NCBI GenBank assembly: GCA_900169235.1
Contig: FWCC01000412.1
Location: forward strand, 1 to 52,424
Direction: 5' to 3'
DNA length: 52,424 bases
Source of the DNA: Zarea fungicola
Taxonomy: Eukaryota > Ascomycota > Sordariomycetes > Hypocreales > Cordycipitaceae
The translations under genes and the position numbers were made by a program. Below, piece after piece: positions 43,049 through 52,424 of this stretch. The number at the start of each line of letters is the position of its first letter. Position 1 is the first letter of the stretch. The notes beneath the pieces were generated by a model. It was not told where the DNA came from, did no database searches, and saw only the letters and a list, made by a program, of their open reading frames with translations.

Positions 43049-43882
43049 TCAACCCTGGTACACGCTAAACTCGAGTCCATTGCTAAACGGCAGCGTCAGG
43101 TTGATGAAGCCACTCGCTGGATCACGCATGTACGTCAGCATCTCCTCGTACCCCTTGGACGCAATCGTATTGTCCGCAATCACAATCGCCCCCTTTCGCA
43201 TCTTGGGTTGCACAAGCTTGAGCGTCGGCAGGGCCATGGGTGTCCATACTAAAAAGAAAATCAGTCTTTAGCAAATGAAAGTAAGAAAGTAGAGAGGAGG
43301 AGTCAGAAAGGACAGAAGGACAAAAGGGCAGAGTATAAACGGACAGAAGGGCAGAAGGACAAAAGGACAAAAGGGCAGAACAAGAAACATACTGTCCAAA
43401 AGCAACAAATCCACATCCTCCAAACCCCCCCTCAACGTCTCCAGCAAATCCCCCTCCCGCAGCTCAATCGCCCCCGTCACCGCCTCACCACACTCGGCCC
43501 AGTACTCCCTCGCCCTCGCCGCCTTGCTCGCCTCCCACTCCGTCGCCACCACGTTTCCTCTCCGTCCGTCGTTGCTCGCAGCGGCGTTGCGGCTCGCGGC
43601 GAGGGCGAGGTAGATTGTGCTCACGCCAAACGACGTGCCCGCCTCCACAATGGTGCGCGCGTCCACGGCCCGGCACAGCGCGTACACAAACTGCGCCTTG
43701 TCCTGGTCCAGCGCGATGAACTTGTCGCGCACCGCCGCTTTTTTATCTTCTTCCGTGGACGCGCCGGCGAATACGCTCCGGTCCATGCCGCGCTCTTGCT
43801 CGAGGGACTCGGCGTGGAGGCGGTCGAGGAGGGTGAGGATGTGGGCGGGGGTGCCCTCCATTGGGTTGGGCGGGGGGGGCAT
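43049..43882 (-). CDS. Class I SAM-dependent O-methyltransferase (catechol-OMT-like)
   Basis: Two exons on the minus strand, 43882-43393 and 43248-43049, separated by a 144-bp GTATGT..TAG intron. They join in phase to give 229 aa. SAM motif I is IVEAGTSFGVSTIYLALA (about residues 77-94). The intron falls in the middle of the LLLLD-IWTPMALP motif, whose Asp is the metal/SAM-side acid in this family. VIADNTIA and YQG at the C-terminus complete the usual 220-240 residue fold. Such enzymes methylate small catechol-like or related substrates; which one cannot be said. The intron is unusually long for the window because it contains a tandem repeat. Confidence 0.85.
43310..43381. repeat. GGACAAAA/GGGCAGAA minisatellite inside the O-methyltransferase intron
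   Basis: About eight imperfect units (GGACAGAA, GGACAAAA, GGGCAGAA) lie head to tail within the intron at 43249-43392. Confidence 0.8.
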
Positions 43883-44963
43883 TTTTGATATAAAAAAATA
43901 CTTTTTATTATTGAGTTTTATTAAGATTAATTTTGCACAGATTTAGGAATCTGGTTGTGAAAAATGTAGGAAACTTGTATGCGGAGGGGTAAACCCGCGT
44001 CGGCCCAACGGGGCTCTTCTTTTATGCCCTGCTGCACACGAGCAACACGTCACGAGCAATATGTGCATAAAACGGAGCAATTCTAATAAACCGACTATAT
44101 CCGGCCCGTCTTTTAAATGGCTACATCAATCCGTCATTCAATGCGAGGGAATCGGGATCAATCGGGCAGACGGAATACACATCTCCGGCCCAATGCCCGC
44201 GGGGGCGGGGTTGCTCCGATTAATCTGTAGTAAGTATGATTCATCCGAGGAAGACGGCCTCGGAACAGCGAGATCGCACTCGTTGCCAAAACAAAACACA
44301 TGCGAAGAGAGTCAAGGATGGGCAAGGGAAATGAGCGCAGACCTGCCATTAAGTAAACGCAACGGCTGATGCTTATGGAGCCGGTCTTCTGCAACGTTCG
44401 GTTTTACGGCTCAAGCCGAGACCACCCCATGTCCAGAAATAGTACCAACGTCGACATGAGCTCCAGCCCGCTGACTGAAACCTTTTGCCTGGGAAACTAG
44501 GCTATACCAAGACAGGTCAATCACACCAATACCATGACGCCCACTTATCAGATCATCTGATAAGATGCTCACGACGAGTAGCGTCATGTACATCCCTATT
44601 TGCTCCCATTTGCTCCATAATCCCCATAATCTGCCGAATTAAACGAGACAGGCTTCCCCGTATCCTTACCAGCTAATCACATGTACTCGTTGTTTATCAG
44701 CGCCGGGTGCCTCTTCCGTCTTGGCCGACAGAGTAAGACACTCATACCCTAGACTACGTAGAGACCAGCGCACGTCGGATTTAGACGGCGATGCCCACCA
44801 CAGCCTTGCTGCAATAATCCACACGCCTAAAATAGATGGTTCCAAGGTTCAAGTGGGGATAACCAAGGACAGGCTCGCCCGTTCGCATCCTCTGGCAACT
44901 CTTTCTTCCTACTCTTCGCTTCCACCCGCCATCAAAGTCTCGCGTCTCGGAGACAAGATCAAA
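43883..44963. other. Spacer, no clear gene
   Basis: Several short frames exist on both strands (44061-44369, 44485-44676) but none has supporting features. Confidence 0.4.
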
Positions 44964-45293
44964 ATGTATTTGCAGAATATACAAATGATACCATATGCCT
45001 CGCCAGCACCGACACTACTATCTGAACGGACACCGAGTAAGACAATTGTCCAGATCAATAGACGTCATCGGCAGAAACGGGCCCGTCGCGAGCAGAAAAA
45101 TGCCATCGCCTCAGCGACAGCACCCCCTGCGGCTGGTGCTATTCACGGCGCCAATAAAGACAATGACGACGACTGTGCTAGTCTCGATACAGTGGAGGAT
45201 GAAGATGTGATTCAGTGGGAAAAGGACAATTTTGCAGAGGGCAAGGATTTGCCCGTCTTTTTGCAACGAATTAAGCGGATTTGTCAGTTGTAG
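44964..45293 (+). CDS. Hypothetical small basic-acidic protein
   Basis: Frame of 109 aa from the first ATG in a longer open stretch that begins at 44721 without an ATG. The middle is strongly basic (NRRHRQKRARREQK) and could be a nuclear-localisation or coiled segment. The C-terminus is acidic and then amphipathic (DTVEDEDVIQWEKDNFAEGK). An upstream exon may exist. Not recognised. The 322 bases after it (to 45615) are AT-rich and appear empty. Confidence 0.35.
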   Translation: MYLQNIQMIPYASPAPTLLSERTPSKTIVQINRRHRQKRARREQKNAIASATAPPAAGAIHGANKDNDDDCASLDTVEDEDVIQWEKDNFAEGKDLPVFLQRIKRICQL

Positions 45294-45615
45294 CTTCACA
45301 TGCAAATACTCTTGCTCTAATACCGCTTCTCAGCCCGATTTATCGCTTAATACATGATATTTTGCTTTTAATATTTTAGTGAGGGAGCAAGTAATGGCGT
45401 CAAGCAGTGTAAAATATAAGCAACGATGGATAGAATGTGGTGAGCATCACGTCTACGCACTGTCATCTTGGCTTCTCCCTGAACCTATCCATGAATTGTT
45501 ATCCTAACTTCATAATATTCCTTTTTTCCCACTTTTTCTTTTCAAATTTATGCCCTTCTTTAATTCCTGGGCTTGATTGGTCTTCCATTGATTTCCAATC
45601 GTACAGTAGATGAGA

Positions 45616-46484
45616 TTAGTGGCCTGTGGTGGATACGTTGGCTATGCTATTACAAGGCGGACATCGGGCATGCTCCGGCGATGAGAAGCTTGCTGCTGCG
45701 AAGATACAGGTGAAAAATACCATGACCAGCAACAGAATGGTCCCAAATGCAATCGACTCTCCATCCGAGAGATTGAACAGAATGCAGCCTTGAAATGCGA
45801 CCAGAACAAGCATCCCATAGTGAACTATTGCAAGGGTCAGCAAGGGGTTTTTCTCTCAGACAGTGGCTCACTCAGTGAGTAGGTACATTTCTCGGTAAAA
45901 GTGTATGCCGCGATGGCAAGGACAAGTCCAATACCCATCAATGCTACGGCCCATGAGTTAGCACGACTTCGCGCTCGACGACGTGGACTACGCGATTCCT
46001 CACCTCTTACTCTGCGAGATACGGCGTCCTTGGCGGGCTGCAGCTCGGCACGGCGTGCTCGGATTTCCTTTTCCTTGCCGTCTCTGACGTCCCATTCCAG
46101 ATGCGGCCCGACCAACCCGAATATCTCGGTGAAGCGCGCCGACGGTAAGTCCAGCAGACACCATCCCCTGCCCAGGTTCCATTTGAGCGCGGTCTTGTGG
46201 GCGAATTCTGCGCTTGTTTCATGGCTCGTCACCAGAGTCGCCACAATGTACTCGCGGACCTCATCGACTGTCGCGTCCCGGGCTGGCAGCTTCAATGCCG
46301 TGGGGTTTGGTGTGCCCGTGCCGCCCAGCTCAGCGGCGTTGGCCAGGCCACCCTCGTCATTTGGCGTTTCGAGCGTCTGGCTCTCGAGAAGCCAGACATC
46401 ATCGCCGCTACCAGCGGCGTTCTCGACGTCTTGGAAGGTAAGTGTGCACTTGGCTAGTAAATCGCTTTCCGCATTCTGCGACAT
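45616..46484 (-). CDS. Hypothetical membrane protein with three C-terminal TM segments
   Basis: Two exons on the minus strand, 46484-45872 and 45824-45616, with a 47-bp GTGAGC..TAG intron. They join in phase to give 273 aa. The first 180 residues are soluble, with an acidic start and a GRGWCLLDLPSARFTEIFGL stretch, then a basic Arg/Ser-rich segment (RSPRRRARSRANS) as expected on the cytosolic side. Three hydrophobic segments follow: WAVALMGIGLVLAIAAYTF, GMLVLVAFQGCILF and IAFGTILLLVMVFFTCIFAA. The intron falls between TM1 and TM2, and without it the frame ends soon after TM1. I do not recognise a family. Confidence 0.65.
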
Positions 46485-47733
46485 TGTCTTTGAGCGCTGA
46501 TATCTGGAGCTAGAGGGGCTAGTGAATGGGAAAGAAAACCACAAGATGCGGTAGTGAGGCAACTACGGGGTTGGAAGGGAAACAAGGCTGCAGACGGCCT
46601 CCCGACTGTGCCACTTGCGCTGCGCCACAATACCACCCTCGCTTCTTTGCTTGAATCCTGGGATAGGCTGAGCTGACTTCTATAATTTAAAAGAAAAATA
46701 TCCTCCTTGATATACAGGCTCCGTTAGTTCGGCTGATTGGCAGCTAGGGCCTTTGAGCAAGGGTGAAGGCGACATTATATTCATCACCGTGGTCTCTATG
46801 CTCGGTTTGTGCCAGCTACAGGGACATAGTCCCACTGGTGAATATTAATCGTGCATTTTTTGCGTCGCACAGGGATATTTGTCGCATCCCATACCAAGTG
46901 GTGCTGTAGGGCTTACAACTCTATTGATGGAGACTCTTCGCCATCGTCATCGAGGGTAGTTGACATCCTGTAGAAATGTTATGCCTGTGTCTGTCTTTGA
47001 TCGGAAATCAGTAACCTACCGTGCAAAATCGGAGGTTTCGTTTCCCCAGACATCGTGCAAGGCTGTAATTACTTCACTACTCGGACTAGAAATACCAGCA
47101 CCGTTGTGGCAGGCGATGAGGAAAGTAGGGCAAAGTAGGCGCTGTGTAGGTGCTCGCAAGTGGTCATCTACATTAGAGCCCAATAGAAGGGCTTGACGTG
47201 TATTGGGGACAGTTGTTATTGTCAATGCTACTATGTTGATTAGTTTTAATATATTTTTACTTCTCCTATTTAATAGTTGATAAGGGCTTATTGAGGTACT
47301 GGTAGACGGTGTTGTAGTCTCCTGTTGAGATGTTCATTGATTTTCTTACTAGACAGAACGTTGTCTATTTCACTGGCTAGCTCCAACATAGACTCCAACT
47401 CCAAATTAGTGGAAATAACTATTGCTTTATTCTGAATCCCACCTACCCATGTACACAAGCTTAAGATGGATATAAAGGTGCCAGAGTTGGAGTAGGTAAT
47501 TGTCTTTGTGCTATATAATGTCCAAGTATGTCATAGGCGTCATGTCGCACTCTTGGCTGGCCGCTATCCGCCTCAGCCTCCTCAAGCGATTGTACAAATA
47601 GGCTGCGAGGCCTTAGTAAAGGATCCTTATCTCTTGATTAGCCCGCCTTATTATCGCCGAGTTATAGAACTCAATATAATATAATTTTAATAAAGGAAGG
47701 GGAACCAAGAATTGCATCGCCTCCGGACCTGAC
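46485..47733. other. Spacer, no gene seen
   Basis: Short frames near 46960-47225 have no features. From about 47220 the sequence is AT-rich. Confidence 0.5.
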
Positions 47734-48264
47734 TTATACAGGGCAACTCCTAGCTGGCTCGCAACTATACTTCCATTTCGAGCTTAAGCCAGGATTTTGG
47801 TTGTGGCCTTGAACCGCAAACACATGAAAGCTGACCGAGGAATAAGGGTATTCCATAAAGCACTCCATAGCAGATTGAGTGATGAACACGTCCAGATCCT
47901 GGAAGTCATCCATATGCCATGTGTTGATGTTATCGCTTGAAACTTCCAAAGAGCAGGTAAAGTCGCAACCGAGAAATCCAGCAAAAAAACCGCCTGGTTC
48001 CTGGTTGAATGGACAACCACAGCCGTTTATGATACAATTGCTAACCTGGGTATCGAAAAATTGTGTGATAGGCGCAATGTCCTTCGATTTCATCTTCCTC
48101 ATGTTTGCCCCTGGAACATAAGCGACGGCACCTTCAACTTGGAATAGGTCACCGTCAAGACTCTCGGGGAATTTCTGATGTGCTCTAACGCACTCTGCGT
48201 TGGCTAAGCCAGAGAAAGCTGTAAGAGTTGCCAATACGGCTACCCGCATCGTGGAAAGAATCAT
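47734..48264 (-). CDS. Secreted cysteine-rich protein of unknown family
   Basis: Intronless frame of 176 aa from the ATG at 48264; an in-frame ATG at 48249 would also do. The signal peptide covers MRVAVLATLTAFSGLANA. The mature part has nine cysteines: AECVRA, SNCIINGCGCPF, a LGCDFTCSLEV pair, MECFME, and a C-terminal CEPARSCPV. Spacing suggests disulfide bonds, with one cysteine perhaps free. A TATA box lies about 125 bp upstream. Function unknown; likely extracellular. Confidence 0.7.
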   Translation of the reverse strand: MILSTMRVAVLATLTAFSGLANAECVRAHQKFPESLDGDLFQVEGAVAYVPGANMRKMKSKDIAPITQFFDTQVSNCIINGCGCPFNQEPGGFFAGFLGCDFTCSLEVSSDNINTWHMDDFQDLDVFITQSAMECFMEYPYSSVSFHVFAVQGHNQNPGLSSKWKYSCEPARSCPV

Positions 48265-48371
48265 TGGTGAAGAATAAAGGGTATTGATTTTAAGAGTAGT
48301 GATCAGTGAGGTGCAGAGAGAGCTTGCGTTGCTGCACTTGATTCTTTGTTGGATATGAGCCGGGAGAGCCT

Positions 48372-48380
48372 CTTTTTATA
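48372..48380 (-). promoter_or_regulatory. TATA box of secreted-protein gene
   Basis: TATAAAAAG on the minus strand, 108-131 bases upstream of the two possible ATGs. Confidence 0.45.
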
Positions 48381-50176
48381 TTAGTGGTGCGGGCCTACCT
48401 GTGCATTTACCTCGGAAGAGTGAATGATCAATAGTGCCGTATGAAGGTGACCTGGCATGCTGCAGATCCAGACCGTCAAGATATCTCCCTTGCCCTACAA
48501 CCGGCTACAATCGACTGAGGCCAGAAACGACTGTAAGCAGCCACAAGAAGCAGCCATGTTAATAGTTACACCAAGTTGCAACAAAACAACAGTATCGGCT
48601 CTTAAAGTCACCTTACATGGTGTCTATTTAATAATCAAAGTCTGAATAAAATGTTTAAATAAATTGTCGGCGTGATTGTAGAGCTAGTATGTCTAGCAAG
48701 ACCCGTACCTAATCGAATTGGCGTGGTCTTGCTCCTCTTCGGATGGCACTTCGTCAATCTGCTCCTCTGGAATATCCCTGCGGCTAGTACTATAGTCTTG
48801 GATGTTAAGTAAACATTTCGGGTCTGGTAACCGATATAGAAGCGGGGCTATGGCTTAACTCGCAAGTTTTAATTGGGCTACTTCCAAGATAAGTTGGGTT
48901 ATTTGAATACTAATCTCGTGCAAGTATCGGTAACCTGAAACGCTAATATCGAACCATTACATAGATTAATCAACAGAGATGAAAACTTGAATGCGTATTT
49001 CTAGAACAATTATGTAATCTTATAAAGAACGGCATCAATACATGCATTCTCGCCTCCATTGATGTGTTTCCCTTCCTTGGGAGCCTGATACGTTGCAAAG
49101 ACCTGGCGACTGATTCCGGAATAAAACACCGCTTGCATTGACCAAGGCGCTGACAATCATTTAGAATATAGTTCAATATTTATGTCCACTGGTAATGACA
49201 AGCCATTTAGCCCTGTAGGCATTTGAGATGAGTGGTTTCTGTCACCGTACTAGTATGGATTACTAACACATCCTTTGGCTTCATATAATCGCTACAGGTT
49301 GGCTGGCGGTCGGCTCGAGGTCAGACAGCTGGCTTGAATCATGTTCACTTGTTTAATAATGCACAATCTAGCCACCAGATTGATTCTGGCGACCCGAGGG
49401 TATCCACCATAGTATAAGGTACGAATGCTGCTTCGGTCATTCGCACGAAAAAGCATTGTATAGCCTTGAATTCTGCTGCACTAAAATTGCTTGATACATA
49501 CGTGAGGACAAAATTACTTAGACCCATTGAACAAGTATTGCCGGTACTTGGAGTGCTGGCTGAATCTCTGGTAAATCGGCGTGCTCAGGTCGATTGTAAG
49601 ACTTCAGCTGTACGTGGCGGCTGTTCCCATGTAAACACAGATGTCACCAGTAGTGTGTCATCCTGGCTGTGCTGGCGAAAGCTTCTCACGCGCCGGGCAA
49701 GTTCCGTTGTGCTCCATTTGACATGACAGTATAGGTCTAATGGCAAATAAAATGGTTCCCTTGCTCGGACGCCGCCGCAAACGGGAGTAGACCAAGGATG
49801 GCAAGGGAGGTTCTCATGACGGAAGGACAGTTACAGTTTGGGCTGTATTGGCAGAGTATGAGGCTACATCTCATAGATGCTGCAGTAGTGGGATACGCCA
49901 GTGGTTTTATGCGCTGCTGCAACGAGTACGCTGGGCACTCGGCAATGGGGGTGTATGTTCAGCCTGCAGATGCCGTGAATCAGACCGACGTGAGTGTAGA
50001 CTAATGTAAGTGCCAACTAAAGTCCGGTGCTTTGCCGCCATTCCCGTAGCAAAAAAGGCCAAGCCCGTTGAGGGCTCCGTCGACGCTTCGCAGGGATGCA
50101 GAAAAGTCATCCCGGTTCGTCGTGCTCGTTTGCTTTTGCTAGATAGCCATGACAATAATTGCTCACTTTTTGGCAG
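48381..50176. other. Gene-poor stretch upstream of the chitinase relic
   Basis: No intact gene. A 26-codon minus-strand frame at 49737-49817 looks like a bare signal peptide (MRTSLAILGLLPFAAAS) but then stops. I could not find the chitin-binding or catalytic exons that should precede the chitinase remnant. Confidence 0.45.
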
Positions 50177-51191
50177 GCCCCCGATATCCTCGTCGACGGA
50201 AAGCCCATTGGCCAAATGGGCGACGGCGTCGGCTACCTCAAGTTCCTCATGGCTCTCAAAAAGAAGCTCGGCAGCAAGTCGGTATCGATTGCGGCGCCTG
50301 CGTCGTACTGGTACCTGCAGGCGTTTCCGATTGACCGCATCGCCAAGGTCATTGACTACATTGTCTACATGACGTACGATCTCCACGGGCAGTGGGACTA
50401 CGGCAATAACACGCGCACATTTCACGATGGCGAGTCCAACTCAGATATTCTGCTGTACAAGGGTGAGCAGCCACACCCACTGGGCAGCGTGCCCACGCAC
50501 TAACCAGCACAGGCGACTACATCAGCTACATGACGCCCACGACTAAGGACACGCGCCGCGAAGACTGGCGCGATCTTAAATTTGCTGGCTCCATTGACTG
50601 GCCGTCGACCTGCAGGCCTTTACTTCGGACGACTTTGAAAACGTGCCCGAGCCGCCCCGCGACGGTCAAGGCTGCAACCGCGGCGACGACCTGACGGTCA
50701 ACTCGGGCAACCTCTGCCAGTTTACCTGCCAGGCCGGCTTCTGCCCTCCCACCAAGACGCTCCCGGAGCCCGACGGCAGCGTCAACGCGCGCGCCGTCGA
50801 CGAGTTCGACGCCGACCTCAACCGCCTCTGCTACTTTGCCTGCCGCTACGGCGTCTGCCCCGAGGACGTCTGCGTCAAGACGCCGCACGACGGCTCCAAC
50901 ACGGACAAGGACGCGGTCGACCCCAGCGAGCCAACGGGCTACTTTGACTACAACGACGCTCGGAAGCAAAACGCCAACCGGTGCTTCGTCTACCAGGACT
51001 CGCGCCACCACCAGGATTCGGTCACCCAGTGCAAGGGTGCCTGCGCGCAGCAGATCAAGGAGGCCCAGGAGGCGGGCGAGAATGTCAACTACGGATGCGT
51101 GGGCTTCTTCCCGCTCGACAAGCCGATCCCCTGGAGGCGCGGGCTGGGGACGAGCAGCCCCATGAGCGCACCGGGAACGTGCTCATGCTAG
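50177..51191 (+). pseudogene. GH18 chitinase (killer-toxin-like subgroup), truncated and frameshifted
   Basis: Segment 50177-50462 reads SVSIAAPASYWYLQAF and VIDYIVYMTYDLHGQWDYGN, hallmark late-barrel motifs of family 18 chitinases of the killer-toxin-like subgroup. The exon that should carry the DxxDxDxE catalytic motif is not found upstream. Directly after WDYGN the sequence jumps to a SDILLY stretch; in relatives roughly a hundred residues lie between. A 50-bp intron (50463-50512) follows, then YISYMTPTTKDTRREDW. One base is missing near 50601, shifting the frame. The remainder (to 51191) reads in another frame as a Cys-rich C-terminal region with LCQFTCQAGFCPP and LCYFACRYGVCPEDVC. The codons remain GC-rich, so the decay seems recent. 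Confidence 0.78.
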
Positions 51192-51318
51192 GCATAGTTG
51201 GTACCTGAAAGCACATTTTAATGGTTGTCTTATTTTTGTTAATTATTAATATTAGCTCCGTTGGTATTGCCAAAAGTTCCTAAGGCTATCTAATACCAAG
51301 TATAACTTCGAGCCTAGG

Positions 51319-52122
51319 TTACGCCCAGTCTATCCACCACCGGTCGTCATTATCTTCTACAATATCCTCTAGAAGTGGTAATAGATATGCCATAGCCTCT
51401 TTATACCGAAACCTCTTTGGCCAGCCATAATCTCTATATACCTGTCTAATAAACCGCACGTCTAGATCTGTTGGAAAGTAGCCCTCCTCTGCGCGAAACT
51501 CGTCCTCATTAATCCTCTCTATATCCTTAACGTCCTTACAGACAAGCGATCGCTTGCCGTCGCATGGAATTAGCTGTAAACTTGCAAATAGCTCCTTCAT
51601 CTCAGCGACCCACGTGGCCAGCGGCTTTGGCGGCGCGTCGCCCAGCCCTGAGATAACCTCGCAGACCTCAGCATCGACGACGTTAAGGTAGAAGCTACTC
51701 GCCTGCACGCCGACTCCAAGCGCCAGCGGAAGCATCCAGGCCGTAGGCACCTGGCTAAGCGTCGACCACCACTCGTCGTTAGTATCGCTATCCATATGGT
51801 GCTTAACGAACCAGCCGCGGTGGACGACTGTATAGTCGACAACCTCACATTGGTAGTGTAGCTGTTGTGGTGGTTGGCCGCCAAGGTAGGGTAGATAACG
51901 TAGTACCTGCAGCGCATAGCCGCCACGAAAGTGCGCACAGTGCTCTGGCGTTAGGTCTGGCCACCCGTGCGCTGGAGCCACCTTGAGGTCAGACGGGTCG
52001 TAGTGCAGGGTACTGAGGAACTTATAAAGGTCGAGGAGAAGGGCGGCCATCTGCTGAGGCCTATATAACGGCGCGCGGTTCATGTCGGCTGCGCGGTCGT
52101 AGTTGGATCTGTCTGAGGACAT
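51319..52122 (-). CDS. Unidentified protein with A/T-ending codons
   Basis: Intronless frame of 267 aa from the ATG at 52122. The first half contains YRPQQMAALLLDLYKFLSTL, a Trp- and His-rich centre (VVHRGWFVKHHMDSDTNDEW) and PTAWMLPLALGVGV. The second half is acidic and ends in WWIDWA. No signal peptide or TM. I do not recognise a family. Much of the C-terminal part uses CTA, ATA, TTA, GTA-type codons, quite unlike the GC-ending codons of the chitinase relic beside it, which suggests a different history. It is intact, with no premature stops. Confidence 0.6.
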   Translation of the reverse strand: MSSDRSNYDRAADMNRAPLYRPQQMAALLLDLYKFLSTLHYDPSDLKVAPAHGWPDLTPEHCAHFRGGYALQVLRYLPYLGGQPPQQLHYQCEVVDYTVVHRGWFVKHHMDSDTNDEWWSTLSQVPTAWMLPLALGVGVQASSFYLNVVDAEVCEVISGLGDAPPKPLATWVAEMKELFASLQLIPCDGKRSLVCKDVKDIERINEDEFRAEEGYFPTDLDVRFIRQVYRDYGWPKRFRYKEAMAYLLPLLEDIVEDNDDRWWIDWA

Positions 52123-52275
52123 GGCTGCGGTGTTGCACAAGTAGGAAGAATGCAGAGCGTGCTCAAATCATAGGAGAAAGACTTTGCGCTGGTGTGGAAC
52201 GGCATCGAAGCAATATAGCCGAGATGAAGAATTATTGACAGGGATTATTAGCCAAGAGGACAGGCTTGGCAGCTG

Positions 52276-52302
52276 GGTCTTGCTGGTCTTGCTGGTCTTG
52301 CT
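52276..52302. repeat. 9-bp tandem repeat (GGTCTTGCT)3
   Basis: Three exact units flanked on both sides by CTTGGCAGCT. The rest of 52123-52424 shows no gene. Confidence 0.8.
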
Positions 52303-52424
52303 TGGCAGCTTGGTCAGTCGAATTTGGCTGTTACTGTTGCGCGGGGTGTGATTATCGACTCTTCAAGGGGCTTCGCTTTTGCAGGTAAACCGAATAGTAA
52401 ATTAAGCAGGCTGCCAGGGCCACC

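Noticed and set aside
44721..44963. Upstream extension of the small basic-acidic protein frame
   Set aside because: No ATG in this part; only a non-ATG start would include it.
49737..49817. Minus-strand signal-peptide-like frame of 26 codons
   Set aside because: Stops at once; no phase-consistent exon follows, so at best a relic.

Overview
The window is filamentous-ascomycete DNA. Most multi-exon genes carry 43-144 bp introns with GT..AG ends. The protein families present are typical of Pezizomycotina: Zn2Cys6 regulators, a siderophore transporter, a patatin-NACHT-ankyrin receptor, Nep1-like and small cysteine-rich secreted proteins, and a killer-toxin-type chitinase. A hypocrealean fungus is my best guess, but nothing here fixes genus or species.

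Layout. About 1-18.5 kb is gene-poor and accessory in character. It holds a membrane sulfatase-family enzyme, an ankyrin-repeat relic, a siderophore transporter with a matching GATA-type iron-regulation site upstream, and five secreted-protein genes, one of them a Nep1-like protein. It also holds three diverged relics of one unknown coding element. About 18.6-26 kb is a compact block: a peroxisomal (C-terminal SKL) FAD-dependent amine or fructosyl-amino-acid oxidase, a 12-TM MFS transporter divergent from it, and a Zn2Cys6 activator just downstream. CCGG-type inverted repeats lie in the shared promoter. This looks like a small regulated catabolic module.

About 27-37 kb is accessory again: three more secreted proteins, a fungal NLR with patatin, NACHT and ankyrin parts, and a short relic of a duplicated gene 3' end. 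About 37-46.5 kb is denser and more GC-rich in its coding parts. It holds a fused PLP-lyase/M20-peptidase protein, a transcription factor with three kinds of DNA-binding motif, a class I O-methyltransferase and a small membrane protein. The last 6 kb has another secreted protein, a chitinase broken by missing catalytic sequence, an internal gap and a one-base frameshift, and an unidentified gene with unusually A/T-ending codons.

Together the accessory stretches (many lone secreted proteins with TATA boxes about 95-150 bp upstream of the start, an NLR, relic genes, AT-rich spacers) look like a fast-changing compartment around more conserved metabolic and regulatory genes. The most promising items are the lyase-peptidase fusion and its nearby relic, the triple-motif transcription factor, the oxidase/transporter/activator module, and the thrice-repeated relic element. 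All gene models with introns were read by eye from splice signals and frame continuity, and have no transcript support.
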